Below are positions 9,324-18,853 of a stretch of 22,275 nucleotides of DNA, piece after piece. The notes beneath the pieces are model-generated. The model had not been told where the DNA came from, did no database searches, and saw only the letters and a list, made by a program, of their open reading frames with translations. Made by a program: the position numbers and the translations under genes. The stretch is from Stephanodiscus triporus (Eukaryota > Bacillariophyta > Thalassiosirophyceae > Thalassiosirales > Thalassiosiraceae), in the NCBI GenBank assembly GCA_036939755.1, contig JALLAZ010000211.1:1-22275 (forward strand), read 5' to 3'. Within the stretch, counting starts at the first letter, position 1, and each line of letters begins with the position of its first letter.

Positions 9324-9341
9324 AACCATCTGTATTAGTAA

Positions 9342-11127
9342 TCACATAACTTAACTCTTTCAAACACAACAAGTAATCCCATCGACCTCGCCGTGCCTTA
9401 TACTCGGCTACTGACGAGCCTCGAGTGGAGGTACTCCGACCTTGATTACACGGAATCGGGCCTGGGAATCGTGGAGGAGTACCGGTGGAGCGATCGCATG
9501 GAAAGGAAGTGGATACTCGACAACGCAACCGGGATGAAGAGGCTCTTGTGGGAGAGGAGCTGGGAGGATCGGTACACTGCCCCCGGAAGGCCGTTGATGC
9601 GCAGGGGATCGCGGGGGCAATTTTTCGTCGTGCAGCCAACTAAGACGTCAATGTACCTGCAGGGGGCCGGCGCTAGTCCTCTGGGGGATCGTCCCTTCCT
9701 AGACCTGTTGGACTTCTCGATGGAAAAGGCGAGGACCACGAGGCTGTGGCGATCCGCCGCACCGTTGGATGGCGAGCTCGATCCTTCAAAGGAGGTGAAT
9801 GGCGTCTTGCCGACCGAACGGGAAGATATTTATGAATCTTTGGTGTGTTTGTTGAAGGACAATGATTCGATCATGATCTCGCGGTGAGTTTTTTTTATTT
9901 TATTTGCTGAGTGTTGCCCGATTAAGATTAGTCTGCCTCGCTCTTAACTCATATTCATATATTGCATTTTGTACCTTCCACATGTTATTGGTTATCCGTT
10001 TTTGTCATACACGCAAGGGAGAGCAAGACAACTCCTCAGAACTATTTCTTGCTCAAATTGTCAGACCTGGGCAAAAACAAATCTGAGTTGCAGATAACCG
10101 ACTTCAAACATCCCCAGCCTGATTTGCTTGGCATCACGAAGGAGTTAGTTCAATACACAAGAGATGATGGAGTGCAATTGACAGCCAATTTATACTTACC
10201 AGTCGATTACGATGGCACTGCTCGTCCTACACTGTTTTGGGCATACCCTCGTGAATTCAAAGACGCCGAGGCCGCCGGACAAGTGAAGGGAAGCAAGCAT
10301 CGTTTCGTGAGTGCGCACTGGGCGTCGCCTATCCACTGGGCGGCGAAAGGTTGGGTCATTATGGATGATTTCTCCTTGCCGGTTATCGGAGAAGGAGACG
10401 CCCAACCAAACGATACCTTCATTGAACAACTTGTTTCTGGTGCGACCGCCGCGGTGAAGTTCGTGACTGCACGTGGTGTTTGTGATCCCAGGCGATGTGC
10501 CGTTGGCGGGCATTCATATGGATCATTCATGACGGCGCATCTGTTGTCCCACACCAGTCTGTTTGCGGCGGGCATCGGCCGATCTGGCGCCTTCAACAGA
10601 ACACTGACGCCCATGTCATTTCAGGTATGATAATTGTCTTTTTTCTTTCTCTCGGTCTTGCACTCTCCCTCACATGGCCATTTTGGATGCTCAACAGTCA
10701 GAGGAAAGGTCTATTTGGGAAGCTCCAGACACATACATAACTATGTCACCATTGATGCATGTCAAAAAATACTCTCTCCAAGAGAGGGTTGGAAAGATGT
10801 TGCTGATTCACGGAGCGGCAGATGAAAACGATGGCACATTCCCAATGCAGAGTGAGCGGTACTTCGCAGCCTTAAAAGCATTTGGTAAGCTCATTCTCTA
10901 TAATTGTGCACATGATATTATTCTACTCCTTATAACACGAGTCATTTCAATTGCAATCCCATGCAGGTATAGAGTCTCGATTGGTCATTCTGCCACACGA
11001 GAGGCATAGCTATCGAGCAAGAGAGTCAATTCTCCACATGGCTTGGGAGCAGGAAGAGTGGCTAAAATTTTTGGAGCACGATGATGAAACAGGGGGCATG
11101 GGAGCGGCCGATGGCATAAGGGACTGA
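9342..11127 (+). CDS. CGEP: Glutamyl endopeptidase, chloroplast type (S9D), 5' part missing
   Basis: C-terminal half of a prolyl-oligopeptidase-family serine peptidase of the plant CGEP type, a stromal Glu-specific endopeptidase. Exons that keep frame: 9342(or later)-9883, 10018-10624, 10698-10884 and 10967-11127. The introns of 134, 73 and 82 bp start GTGAGT, GTATGA and GTAAGC and all end in AG. The readable part is 498 residues. It contains the last propeller blades (GAGASPLGDRPFLDLLDF) and the whole alpha/beta-hydrolase domain. The triad is visible: Ser in GGHSYG, Asp in HGAADENDG and His in LPHERHSY; the last Gly of the usual HGY is Ser here. Family members are about 900-960 residues, so some 400-500 N-terminal residues are absent. 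The frame is closed upstream by TAA 9339-9341, and the retroelement lies directly beyond. Either the gene is truncated by the insertion, or an acceptor near 9372 joins it to exons outside the window. Confidence 0.85.
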
Positions 11128-12279
11128 GAGACGGCGGTACAACAGGGAGCAACGAGCAACATCGGTCAGGGTAAAGATTTATCAACTTTAACCAATCTTT
11201 TGGCAGTTGTCAGCCGTCCTCCGGACGACCTGAACTACCATGGCACTTACATAGACTACCCTTGCTTTAGTATCCACTATGACTTCAATCGGGCGTACTG
11301 TCACAATCACGATTACACTCACCTAAATTCTATCGCTCTCCTGGTGAAGATGGGATGCCCAAAGACCACATTGCTTCTGCAGCTGCTGGAAAATCAATGC
11401 AAAGGAGGGCATAACTACGTTATTTTTCATCTGCGATGATTGGAATAGTTAAGAAGTCCAAGCAATGATATTACGGTTGACTGGCAAACTTAACTACTCA
11501 TAATTTATTATCAAGAAAGTTGAATTCATCCTAAAGTATGGACTTCATTACTAAAAAAGGTAGTGATTGGTTTAGCAAGGATTAAATAAGACATTATTCG
11601 CAGGTGCCATTCCTTCTTCACATTTGAGCCATGCCTAATACACAGTCCTTCACGTAGGGCATAGTTGGTGCAACCGTAGTGGATGCAATGTTTTTTCATG
11701 TTTCACACCATGCCTAATACACAGTCCTTCCTCACAAGATCAATTAATTGGCGCACTGCTGCGCACCAAAAATTTATGCGAGTGACACACTGCGACTGCA
11801 AATTGAGAATTAGGCAGAAAAAGGGAAAGGGTTGCTTCTCGTCACATCGCAAATTTAAGTTGTTGCGTAGCCCAAAGCACTCCCTCATCTGGCGCAGGCA
11901 ACAACACAGCAACAACTTTGGCTATCCCCATTTCAGAACAGGGTCCCTGAATTAACTCCGCAACTTCTCTGATGGCTGGCAGCTGCACAAGAGCGTCACC
12001 CAGCAAGGGGGAGGGGCTCAAAGTGACACGATGATGAATCTGCCCAAGATTTGTGGATTGGCCAAGGCAATTCTGCCGCTGCCACCACTGCCGCCACCGC
12101 CACTGCTGATGCCGAATCCGCATCCATTGACAATGCAAGTGAAACGAGCGGCAAGGAAGGCCAAAGGCCATGGCAAGGACAATGTTGGTGATGCCGATGC
12201 TGTTGATGGTGGCAACATATTGTCCAAACCCTACAACTGGATTATTGAAGGTGCCGAGGGATTGGACAAGGGAAAAATA
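11128..12279. other. Intergenic stretch with no recognised gene
   Basis: Between the endopeptidase stop and the first readable transposon remnant I see only short open frames (for example 11200-11439, which starts at TTG) without recognisable motifs. A diverged two-copy repeat lies at 11629-11730. The part from 12060 encodes Pro-rich and Lys/Ala-rich peptide runs, but no family is apparent. It may be the eroded 5' end of the mobile element that follows. Confidence 0.4.
11629..11730. repeat. Two-copy direct repeat, 79-bp period
   Basis: An identical 23-nt word beginning CCATGCCTAATACAC occurs at 11629-11651 and 11708-11730. About 25 bp before each copy is similar but diverged, so this looks like an old tandem duplication of about 79 bp. 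No coding role is seen. Confidence 0.6.
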
Positions 12280-13400
12280 TGCCACATGAATACATTTTAC
12301 ATTTTGCTCAAGAAGTGGTTTCAAAAAAGGAGTACACATCTGTCTTCCAGACCAAGATGGATTACGACGCACAGGTGGCTTTCTTCTCCATATCAAAGAG
12401 AGGGGGACTGCCATGAAACTTATTTGTCAGGGAGCCTCAACGCATATACAAGGGGTTGTGGAGGTACCAAGTCTTCACCTTTGGTGCTGAGAGTGCGGTG
12501 TTATTTCTTTGTCCAGATCCAAAGACCAAAGTAAAGTGGTGCTGCGGACGTAACGGCAATGGCATTATCCAGTCTTCAGCAGACGACTTACGCTGAGCGG
12601 CTTATCTCCAACCTGAGCCTGTGGTAGATCAACAACAAAGATCATTGCAAGGGTGTTACCTTTTATTATCACATTCGGATTCGGGACAGGCATGACAGTG
12701 TGACAAGGGATGTTTGCAAGTTATTCACAGATGTATGTCCCCGTTGTATTGTTGTCCTGAGTCGCAGAAAGCCAACAGCGGAATGGGTGTTTGTGGTCAA
12801 GACGACCTCATTGACATCCAAAGTATGCCTGATCCTGATGGCATCTTCAGGTACATCCTCAACTATATTGATCATGGAGTAAAGAAGTTGACATCAATTT
12901 CAATTGCTTCGAAGCGAGCGTGATGTGTGGCCTTTGCACTTTTTTCCATCTTAGCTGAGATTGGGCCGTCGAGTCTCCTTCAAACTGACAATGTTGGTGA
13001 ATTCTCTAATCATGAACATGATCATGTTGGGCATCAATTGTTGCTGGACAACAAGTGCACTGACCTTGTGATCCTAGAACCCAAGAACCTATGGCCTGAA
13101 TGCCAGATGCTGGTCTGTGGCTCACCAAGAAGACACTCCAAGTTCAAGTCCAATGGAAGTGTTGAAAGGGTCAATCAGACTGTCCAGAGGAAGTTGGGTG
13201 GATAGATGAAGACAAACAACTCAAAGCACTGGTCAGTCGGGTGCAAGCTAGTGCAGTGAAGAGTTAACACCCAATAGCATCGCACACTCAAGGACACACC
13301 TTACCACCTGGTCTATGGGATGCACCCTCATGTTGGTGTTGGTATTTCCAACCTTCCGATTTTAGCAAGATTTCTTTCCAACCTTGTAACTGAAGTTTAT
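12280..13400 (+). pseudogene. Decayed rve-type transposon integrase
   Basis: Fragments in order: a readable stretch at about 12280-12412 (contains YTSVFQTKMDYDAQVAFFSI) ending in TGA; an H..C..C zinc-binding-like piece near 12650-12770 (HIRIRDRHDSVTRDVC, then CPRC); and, after a frame change near 12770-12790, the integrase core. The core keeps GQDDLIDIQSMPD (first Asp), LQTDNVGEFSN (second Asp), the Pro/Arg/His-rich loop before NGSVERVNQ (Glu) and a downstream HLVYGMHPHVGVG segment. That order matches the GPY/KRBA2-like class of DDE integrases known from animal and algal mobile elements. From about 12790 to 13400 one frame is readable but carries TGA 12921, TAG 13203, TGA 13257 and TAG 13275. 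The element is dead. The full ends are not identifiable. Confidence 0.72.
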
Positions 13401-13439
13401 TGTGAGATGGCAAACAATCCTAGCCAAGATGCAGCTGCG

Positions 13440-14525
13440 TTACCTGAAGATCTGGATTGGGTCTACAGCCTCAATCACCACACTTCACTTCACCATCAGT
13501 TGTTGGCACAAGAGTTAGCCGGAATTCTAGCTCCCTTCCAAAAGCAAATGCTAAGTCAACAAGAGCAGCTGTAATGTGGTAATGACACATCCAATGCGCA
13601 TCCACAGCATACTATGAAGGTTGATAAACACCTTGTATATATCTGACGAGATTTATATTGGGGTAATCTGATTTGGGTCTACAGCCTCAATCACTGCACT
13701 GTACAAGTACAATCAGCTATTACCTGGGAGTTACCCAGAATTCATGCTCACTTCCAAAAGCTTGTTCAATGAGAGTAGCGTGCCCAACCCAGTTGCCCCA
13801 TCACAACCTTGCTGTAGTAAGACACCGCAAGCAAAATGACCTTCATCTATCCTAGCTGTACAGAGGAGAAATAGTGGTAATTAATTATGTAGTTTATTTA
13901 TTGGTCAGCATCTGTATAATGGGATGTGTCCTCATCCACAGCATATGAAGGTTGTCAAACACTTTCAATGTACTTGACATTGATGCAAGAACAATCTGGA
14001 TTGGGTCTACAGCCTCAATCACCACACTTCACAATCACTTATTATTGCCGGGTAGTTAGCCAGAATTCTAGCTCACCACATCCAAGACCTTGGTCAATGA
14101 GAGAAGCTGTAATGTGGTGATGACACATCCATTTGCACATCCACAGCATGTGAAGGTTGTCAAACACCTTGTATATGTTTGAAATTGATGCAAGATCAAT
14201 CTTGGTTGGGTCTACAGCCTCAATCACTGCACTTCACCATCAGTTGTTGCATAAGAGGGACTCAGAATTCATGCTCACTTCCAAAAGCTAGGTTAATGAG
14301 AGCAGCTGTAATGTGGTAAGGACACATCCATATATGCCCATCCACAGCATATGAAGGTTGTTAAACACCTTGCATATGTTTGACATTGATGTGAGATCTA
14401 TCCGGGTTGGGTCTACAGCCTCAATCACTGCATTCCACCATCATTTGTTGCACAAGAGGCACCCAGAATTCTAGCTCTAGCTCACTTCCAAAAGCTTGGT
14501 CAACATCAACAAGAGCAGCTGTACA
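13440..14525 (+). repeat. Tandem satellite, about 205-bp unit, five copies
   Basis: The word GGGTCTACAGCCTCAATC recurs at 13459, 13675, 14003, 14208 and 14409 (steps 216, 328, 205, 201). Each copy is followed by CACTTCCAAAAGC-like, AGCAGCTGTAATGTGG-like and CCACAGCAT..GAAGGTTG-like words in the same order. The 328-bp copy has about 110 bp of extra sequence (roughly 13800-13915). The first copy is still in frame with the end of the decayed integrase reading frame (stop at 13572-13574), so the array probably arose by amplification of the element's 3' end. Frames starting GLQPQS in later copies are by-products and not genes. Confidence 0.82.
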
Positions 14526-15413
14526 TGTCCCCCACCACAACCCCCCAAATACAACAACTCTCTGCCATCACCATCAGGCAGCCGTCAAGGAGGAGGAGGA
14601 GAAGGGAATTGCCAAGATCGATGTTGTTGTCCACCGACTCCAAGGTTGATGCTGTCTCCGCCTCCTTGCTCGAAATGTCCTTGCAGGCCTAATCGCTCCT
14701 CTCCAAGGGCAAGCATGTGCCCACGAGTCCTGCATCAAGTACCACCAGATGCGATTTTATGGGAGCTGTCTCATCCACTGTCACCTGTCCACACCGGCGA
14801 TGCACATGCACAAGCTTGAGCTTGCGAATGCCCAGCAGCCGTTGTCCATGAGCAAGCGCTTCCTCAAGAACACTAGCAACCTTTGCAAGTGGTCGGATTG
14901 TACCAAGTACATACAGACAGTACCACATCAATTATGTGGATTACATGGGAAGCAGTGGCGGGAATGAGGGGGAGTTCGGCGGGGCGGGGGGAGTGGGGGG
15001 GAGCGGGGGGGGGAGGCACCGACAACAAAGACGACGATGGCCTCCTTTACGAGGTTACGAAGGTCAGGGTGCGGGTGCAGGCACGATTGCAGAACAGATT
15101 TTGCAGGGTCAGTATTGTGACCATGTTGCTTGAGATGACGGGAATGATGGGGAGGTCTGTTGCTTGGCATTGCCGAAGTAGAAGTAGTGCCTAAAATGCC
15201 TATTTTGTCGGAGGACGACCGCAGCTACTCATGATGAGGACATCAAAAGCTTAGCATCAGGGTCTAGCATTTTCAATTCAGTAAAAACTCCCGTTTCGAT
15301 ATCAGCGGGATTATCATTTTTACTCTAACTAGTCAAAGATAACATTGACGATGTGGGGTTTCATAGAATTCGCGATGACTCAACTTGTGACTTTGATTGA
15401 TTCTATTTTAATT
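14526..15413. other. Intergenic stretch with no recognised gene
   Basis: Short frames on the plus strand (to about 15190) show no family and no sign of splicing that would join them. Some (14640-14940) have fairly even codon use and might be the eroded end of the preceding mobile element. 15195-15413 is the downstream flank of the inositol phosphate synthase gene, AT-richer, likely including its 3' untranslated region. Confidence 0.4.
14968..15016 (+). repeat. G-run tract with quadruplex potential
   Basis: Within 49 bp the plus strand carries six G runs of four or more (lengths about 5, 4, 6, 6-7 and 9) separated by one to seven bases. This meets the usual G-quadruplex pattern of four runs of three or more G with short loops. 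It sits between the satellite and the 3' side of the inositol phosphate synthase gene. Confidence 0.6.
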
Positions 15414-17508
15414 TCAGCTGAGGCGCACTTTCTTGTTTGCATTTTCTGTGGCACTCAATGCTGCAAGGGTACTTTCAAAGCGATGCTCCAATGTCATGTG
15501 GTTATCTGGGGCCAATCCCAGGCATGCGCGCATAAAGTTCACGATGGCACAACGCTGCGTGAAAAGGGCATTCACGACTGGGGCACCATGTGGTACTAAG
15601 GGAGCCTTTAGCATGTATGATAGCAAAGATAGGACCGGATGGAAGGATTCCCACTCGGCCTCTCCCTCCTTCTTTACTGTCACGCGTTCACAAAGTTCTC
15701 CAAGGATGACAAGGTCATAAATGATAGGCGTCGCGAGAAGGGAATCCTCACAGGTGTTGTGCATGACAATAGTGTTCTTCCCTCCCATGAAGATTTCAGA
15801 GGTGTACTCATCCAAGGCACGCTTTGAGTCGCCAACGCAGGGAACGTATTTGATGACGACAACGTGATCCGGTTGCTCATCCTCCTCAAAAAGAATTCGA
15901 TTCGACGCAACCATGTCATCTACAACATTGGATTTGCTAATCTCCTTACTTCGAAATTGACTTGGGGCGCTGAGATTCTTGCCATCATTGTTCCCCAAGT
16001 GATTGTAAGAAACAATGCTAACTGGTTTGATACCGGCCGAGACGAGGAAGTCAACCATGACAGTTTTCATCCTGGTCTGACCAGACTTGAAATCATCTCC
16101 GGCAATGAAAACTTTTTTCTGACGAGCCAACTCTATCACTCCAGGGACAAACGTGTTCTGAGGAGATCCATTGATGAACGTACTTCCCTCCAGGATAGAT
16201 GCCACAGCAAAGACTGTTGATGCGCTGACCTCAGCTTCGCCCATCTCAATGCTACTAAGAAGGTTCTCGGCGGTATCATTCACTCCCTCCTCGACTGCTG
16301 AGAATCGCTCGGTGTTGGCTGTCCAAAGTAGAATGACCTTATCGAGTCGATTGTTCGCCTTAAAGTCACGAATGTCGTTACGGATTTGCTCCATCTGCTC
16401 CTGCTTTGTTCCCGTGAGGATATTGTCAGCACGATCACCTTGATTAGCCGCGATGAAATCAGGGAAGTAGATGGAAGGCAGAGGCTTGATTTCCTTCATG
16501 TAGGGGTAGAGCTTACTCTGCAAATCGTAGTCGAGTACCTTGGCACGTTTCACCGCATCACCCAAGTTGCATCCATTAATGTCCCATCCTCCCCAAACGA
16601 TATCTTCGGGCTTAAGAAGGGGTAACATGTTGCTCATGGGCGTATAGACGGAGTTACCGCAACAATCGTTGCCAAGCTTGATCGTGGAGGCCATGATGAG
16701 GGAGCCCCAGTAATTGGCCTTCTGGGTGCCCTCCTTTGTTTCCCATGTGAGGCCAAGTTTGTTGGCTATGGCCCCAGCAACACAGGTACTATTTGATGCA
16801 TTGATTGAGAAGGCATTTTGATTTGGAGCGATAATAACGGCGTAATTCATAATGTTCACAGATGTTGACTTATCAGTATGCAAGCTAACGCAAAAAATAT
16901 GTAAAGGTAGTAGGATGACTTACGATCCATTGTTTCCCCCGAGACCGACCAACATGACACCAGTCCTACCCACTTTGCGCTCGGTCCTAATTTGCATGTT
17001 CGTCTTACACGGCTTCACGATGTTGCCCTCGACTATGGTCGTTTCGTAGCTAGAAACACAAGCGAGAAGAATTCGCAGGGATTGTGGGATGGAACTAATA
17101 TGAGACGATCGAAGAATTTCCTTCAATGATTTGCCAGATAGACGTAGCATAAATGACTTTTGGAGGAGGCAGTTGGCGGCATGTCGAAATAAAGAAGTGA
17201 AACGCCAAAGCAGGCGTTCGCCGATAGCCCGATGACCGATGAAGGATGCAGAAAAACGAGGCAGGGACTGCTAGATTCCTGCGCGTCTAGTCACAGAGCC
17301 ACAGACCGACATGCCCCATTGTTGCTCTATCAACTTCGTCATATCCGGCGAATGAATTTTCAAGCCGAAGACGAAAAGGGATCAAACGACGCTCTAAGAC
17401 GAAGACGACAACTTCTCACCAGTAGTCCGAAATAATTGATTCGTCCGTATACCTGCAGGAATCTGATTCCACCGTGAAGTTCCCATCAAGATTTTGACAG
17501 CTCGTCAT
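15414..17508 (-). CDS. INO1: myo-Inositol-1-phosphate synthase
   Basis: Converts glucose 6-phosphate to 1D-myo-inositol 3-phosphate with NAD, the first step of inositol and phosphoinositide synthesis, normally cytosolic. Three exons on the minus strand: 17508-17420 (starts [14 protein letters not shown]), 17049-16924 and 16788-15414. The introns are 370 and 135 bp (GTGAGA...TAG, GTAAGT...TAG), and both junctions keep phase and restore the family's conserved sequence ([10 protein letters not shown] then YETT; GGNNGS then [10 protein letters not shown]). The product is 529 residues, the family's usual size (about 510-530). Conserved blocks: NAD-binding GLGGNNGS (65-72, with Leu where Trp is usual), NPEDIV-like [85 protein letters not shown] and [10 protein letters not shown], including the active-site lysine regions. 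No disruption is seen. The longer frame before 17508 has no other ATG. Confidence 0.95.
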
Positions 17509-18802
17509 GATTTCTGTGTAGCAGAGAGGTGATCGAAACCGAAATGAGGAGGTAGAGTATGGCGTAAGACCGGCGGCGAGTGGGCGGTGAGATGAGGTCG
17601 TTGACAAAAAAATAATGGTTGATTTTATGCCGCGGGAAAGCAATGCTGGTGGATGGTCGTCGTCGGTGGTCTGGGGCGGGATGGGGACGTGGTTGTTATT
17701 AGTAAGTATGTAGAGTAGTACCTATGTACTAGGTACCATACTCTATTATTTTTCCAACTAAATACATACTAGATCCAACGTACAGGATGCGTTTTGTCGC
17801 ATGTGCGGCGATGCCAACTGCTTGTTTTGCAATCCTTTGGGGGCACGAGCATTAGTGCCGCCACAACACATTATTATTGTAAGATTGCTCGCCCAATACT
17901 GATGATTTGGGGTTCATATTAACGGAGAGGGCGCGCACAATCAACATCGCGGGAGGCTTTGATGGAATACAGGGGCGGACCGCGACGACGACGTCACCAT
18001 TAGGAATCAACGAATCGACAAGGGAGGGAGGCGACGGGATGCGGGGGGTGGATAGACGAAAAGAGCCGTCGCCGCCTCCGCAGATGCGACGACGATGACA
18101 GAAACAAATATGCCGTCTGGAGGAGAACCGGTCATGACCGCAGCCGCTTTCGCGCGTCGAATAGGGTGCCGATCACGACGACGCCGGACGAACGTGGTGA
18201 CGAACGCTTTGGGAGAGCCCAACGGTGACGTGAAGACGGTGATGCGTGTGACGTCGGGTGGGGGCGGTCGTGGCGTTGATGGCGGTGATGACGACGGTGG
18301 TAACGCGCAGGATCCTGCCAGAATATCGCGCGGCTGCTAATATTGGGTCGCCGATGGCCACCTCACAAGAAACGATGGCGACGTCGACGTCGGTGCATCC
18401 ATCCTCATGTTGTGCGATGCGCTGTAACGTGATGGGACGATCGACGACGACTACGGGAGGTGGACGTCGTCGACAAGCCCGGCCTAGGAGAGAATGGTGT
18501 GGCGATGGTGCGGCGAGCGAGTTAGGCGACGATCACCGGTGCGGCATCGTAAATCTATTTATTATCTTAAATTGAATCATTAAGACTAAAAATAATGCAT
18601 CCTTGAACACTTGCGGCGGCGAATTAACATCATCGCTCGGTCATGTTGCGAACTTATCAATTGGTTATTTTACAGAATGGTATAAAACACGACAGATGGA
18701 ATGCAGAAGCCACTGGCCGATCCCATATTGAACCTTTTTTGTCAACGTCAACTTGGTAATGCCGATTTTTTAATGCCGCACCCAAAACGTTGAGGTACAA
18801 TT
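17509..18802. other. Intergenic region between the two minus-strand genes
   Basis: The first 250 bp upstream of the inositol phosphate synthase ATG should hold its promoter. I see no clear TATA-type element. 17900-18540 is GC-rich with many CGACGA and GGTGGC words and gives overlapping open frames on both strands (for example 18095-18340), typical of low-complexity GC-rich DNA and without recognisable domains. 18560-18760 is AT-richer and would contain the carrier gene's 3' untranslated part. Confidence 0.4.
17705..17742. repeat. Nested inverted repeat about 200 bp upstream of the inositol phosphate synthase start
   Basis: GTACCTA (17718-17724) pairs with TAGGTAC (17730-17736) across 5 nt. 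AGTATG (17705-17710) pairs with CATACT (17737-17742) around it, leaving a 7-nt bulge on one side. Its place upstream of the gene makes a regulatory palindrome possible, but a hairpin from a small mobile element is equally possible. Confidence 0.45.
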
Positions 18803-18853
18803 TCATGTCTTCTTTAACGCAGCACCCAAAACATTGAGATAGAGTTTCATGTC
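18766..18853. repeat. 44-bp tandem duplication at the carrier gene's 3' end
   Basis: 18778-18809 and 18822-18853 are near copies (both begin GCACCCAAAAC and end TTTCATGTC), and the similarity extends about 12 bp to the left of each. On the minus strand both encode the same C-terminal peptide (DMKLYLNVLGAAL), but the second copy is out of frame after the TGA at 18805-18803. It is either a real duplication after the original stop or an assembly effect like the neighbouring one. Confidence 0.65.

Larger units (their letters stand above)
1900..9335 (-). mobile_element. DIRS-like tyrosine-recombinase retroelement, near complete but decayed
   Basis: Read on the minus strand, the order is: 5' leader (about 9330-8660), Gag-like ORF (8659-6224), reverse transcriptase-RNase H ORF (6088-3254), overlapping tyrosine recombinase (about 3404-2197, broken) and 3' end (2196 to about 1900). 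RT plus RNase H plus a tyrosine recombinase instead of a DDE integrase defines the DIRS/Ngaro/PAT order. I could not find the inverted or split direct terminal repeats expected of such elements, so the outer limits are estimates. They are set by the hairpin chains on each side (1945-2082 and 8781-9323) and by the start of endopeptidase homology just after 9342. No methyltransferase domain is visible. The recombinase is inactivated by a stop and a frameshift, so this copy is probably not autonomous now. Confidence 0.8.

Noticed and set aside
11200..11439. 79-codon plus-strand frame after the endopeptidase
   Set aside because: It starts at TTG, has no motif, and is within the length expected by chance.
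12018..12414. Minus-strand frames opposite the integrase remnant
   Set aside because: They lie antisense to a region with readable transposon peptide on the plus strand and show only Gly/Ser-rich or Trp/Gln-rich low complexity.
13440..14525. CRISPR array
   Set aside because: The repeats are about 200-bp tandem units with diverged bodies in a eukaryotic setting, without short regular repeats and unique spacers.
13673..14649. Plus-strand frames beginning GLQPQS in several satellite copies
   Set aside because: They arise because the same repeat unit is read again. Each ends at a different point and they have no shared protein-like conservation.
17907..18575. Possible gene in the GC-rich intergenic stretch
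   Set aside because: Overlapping open frames on both strands with low-complexity products, and no domain or convincing splice structure.
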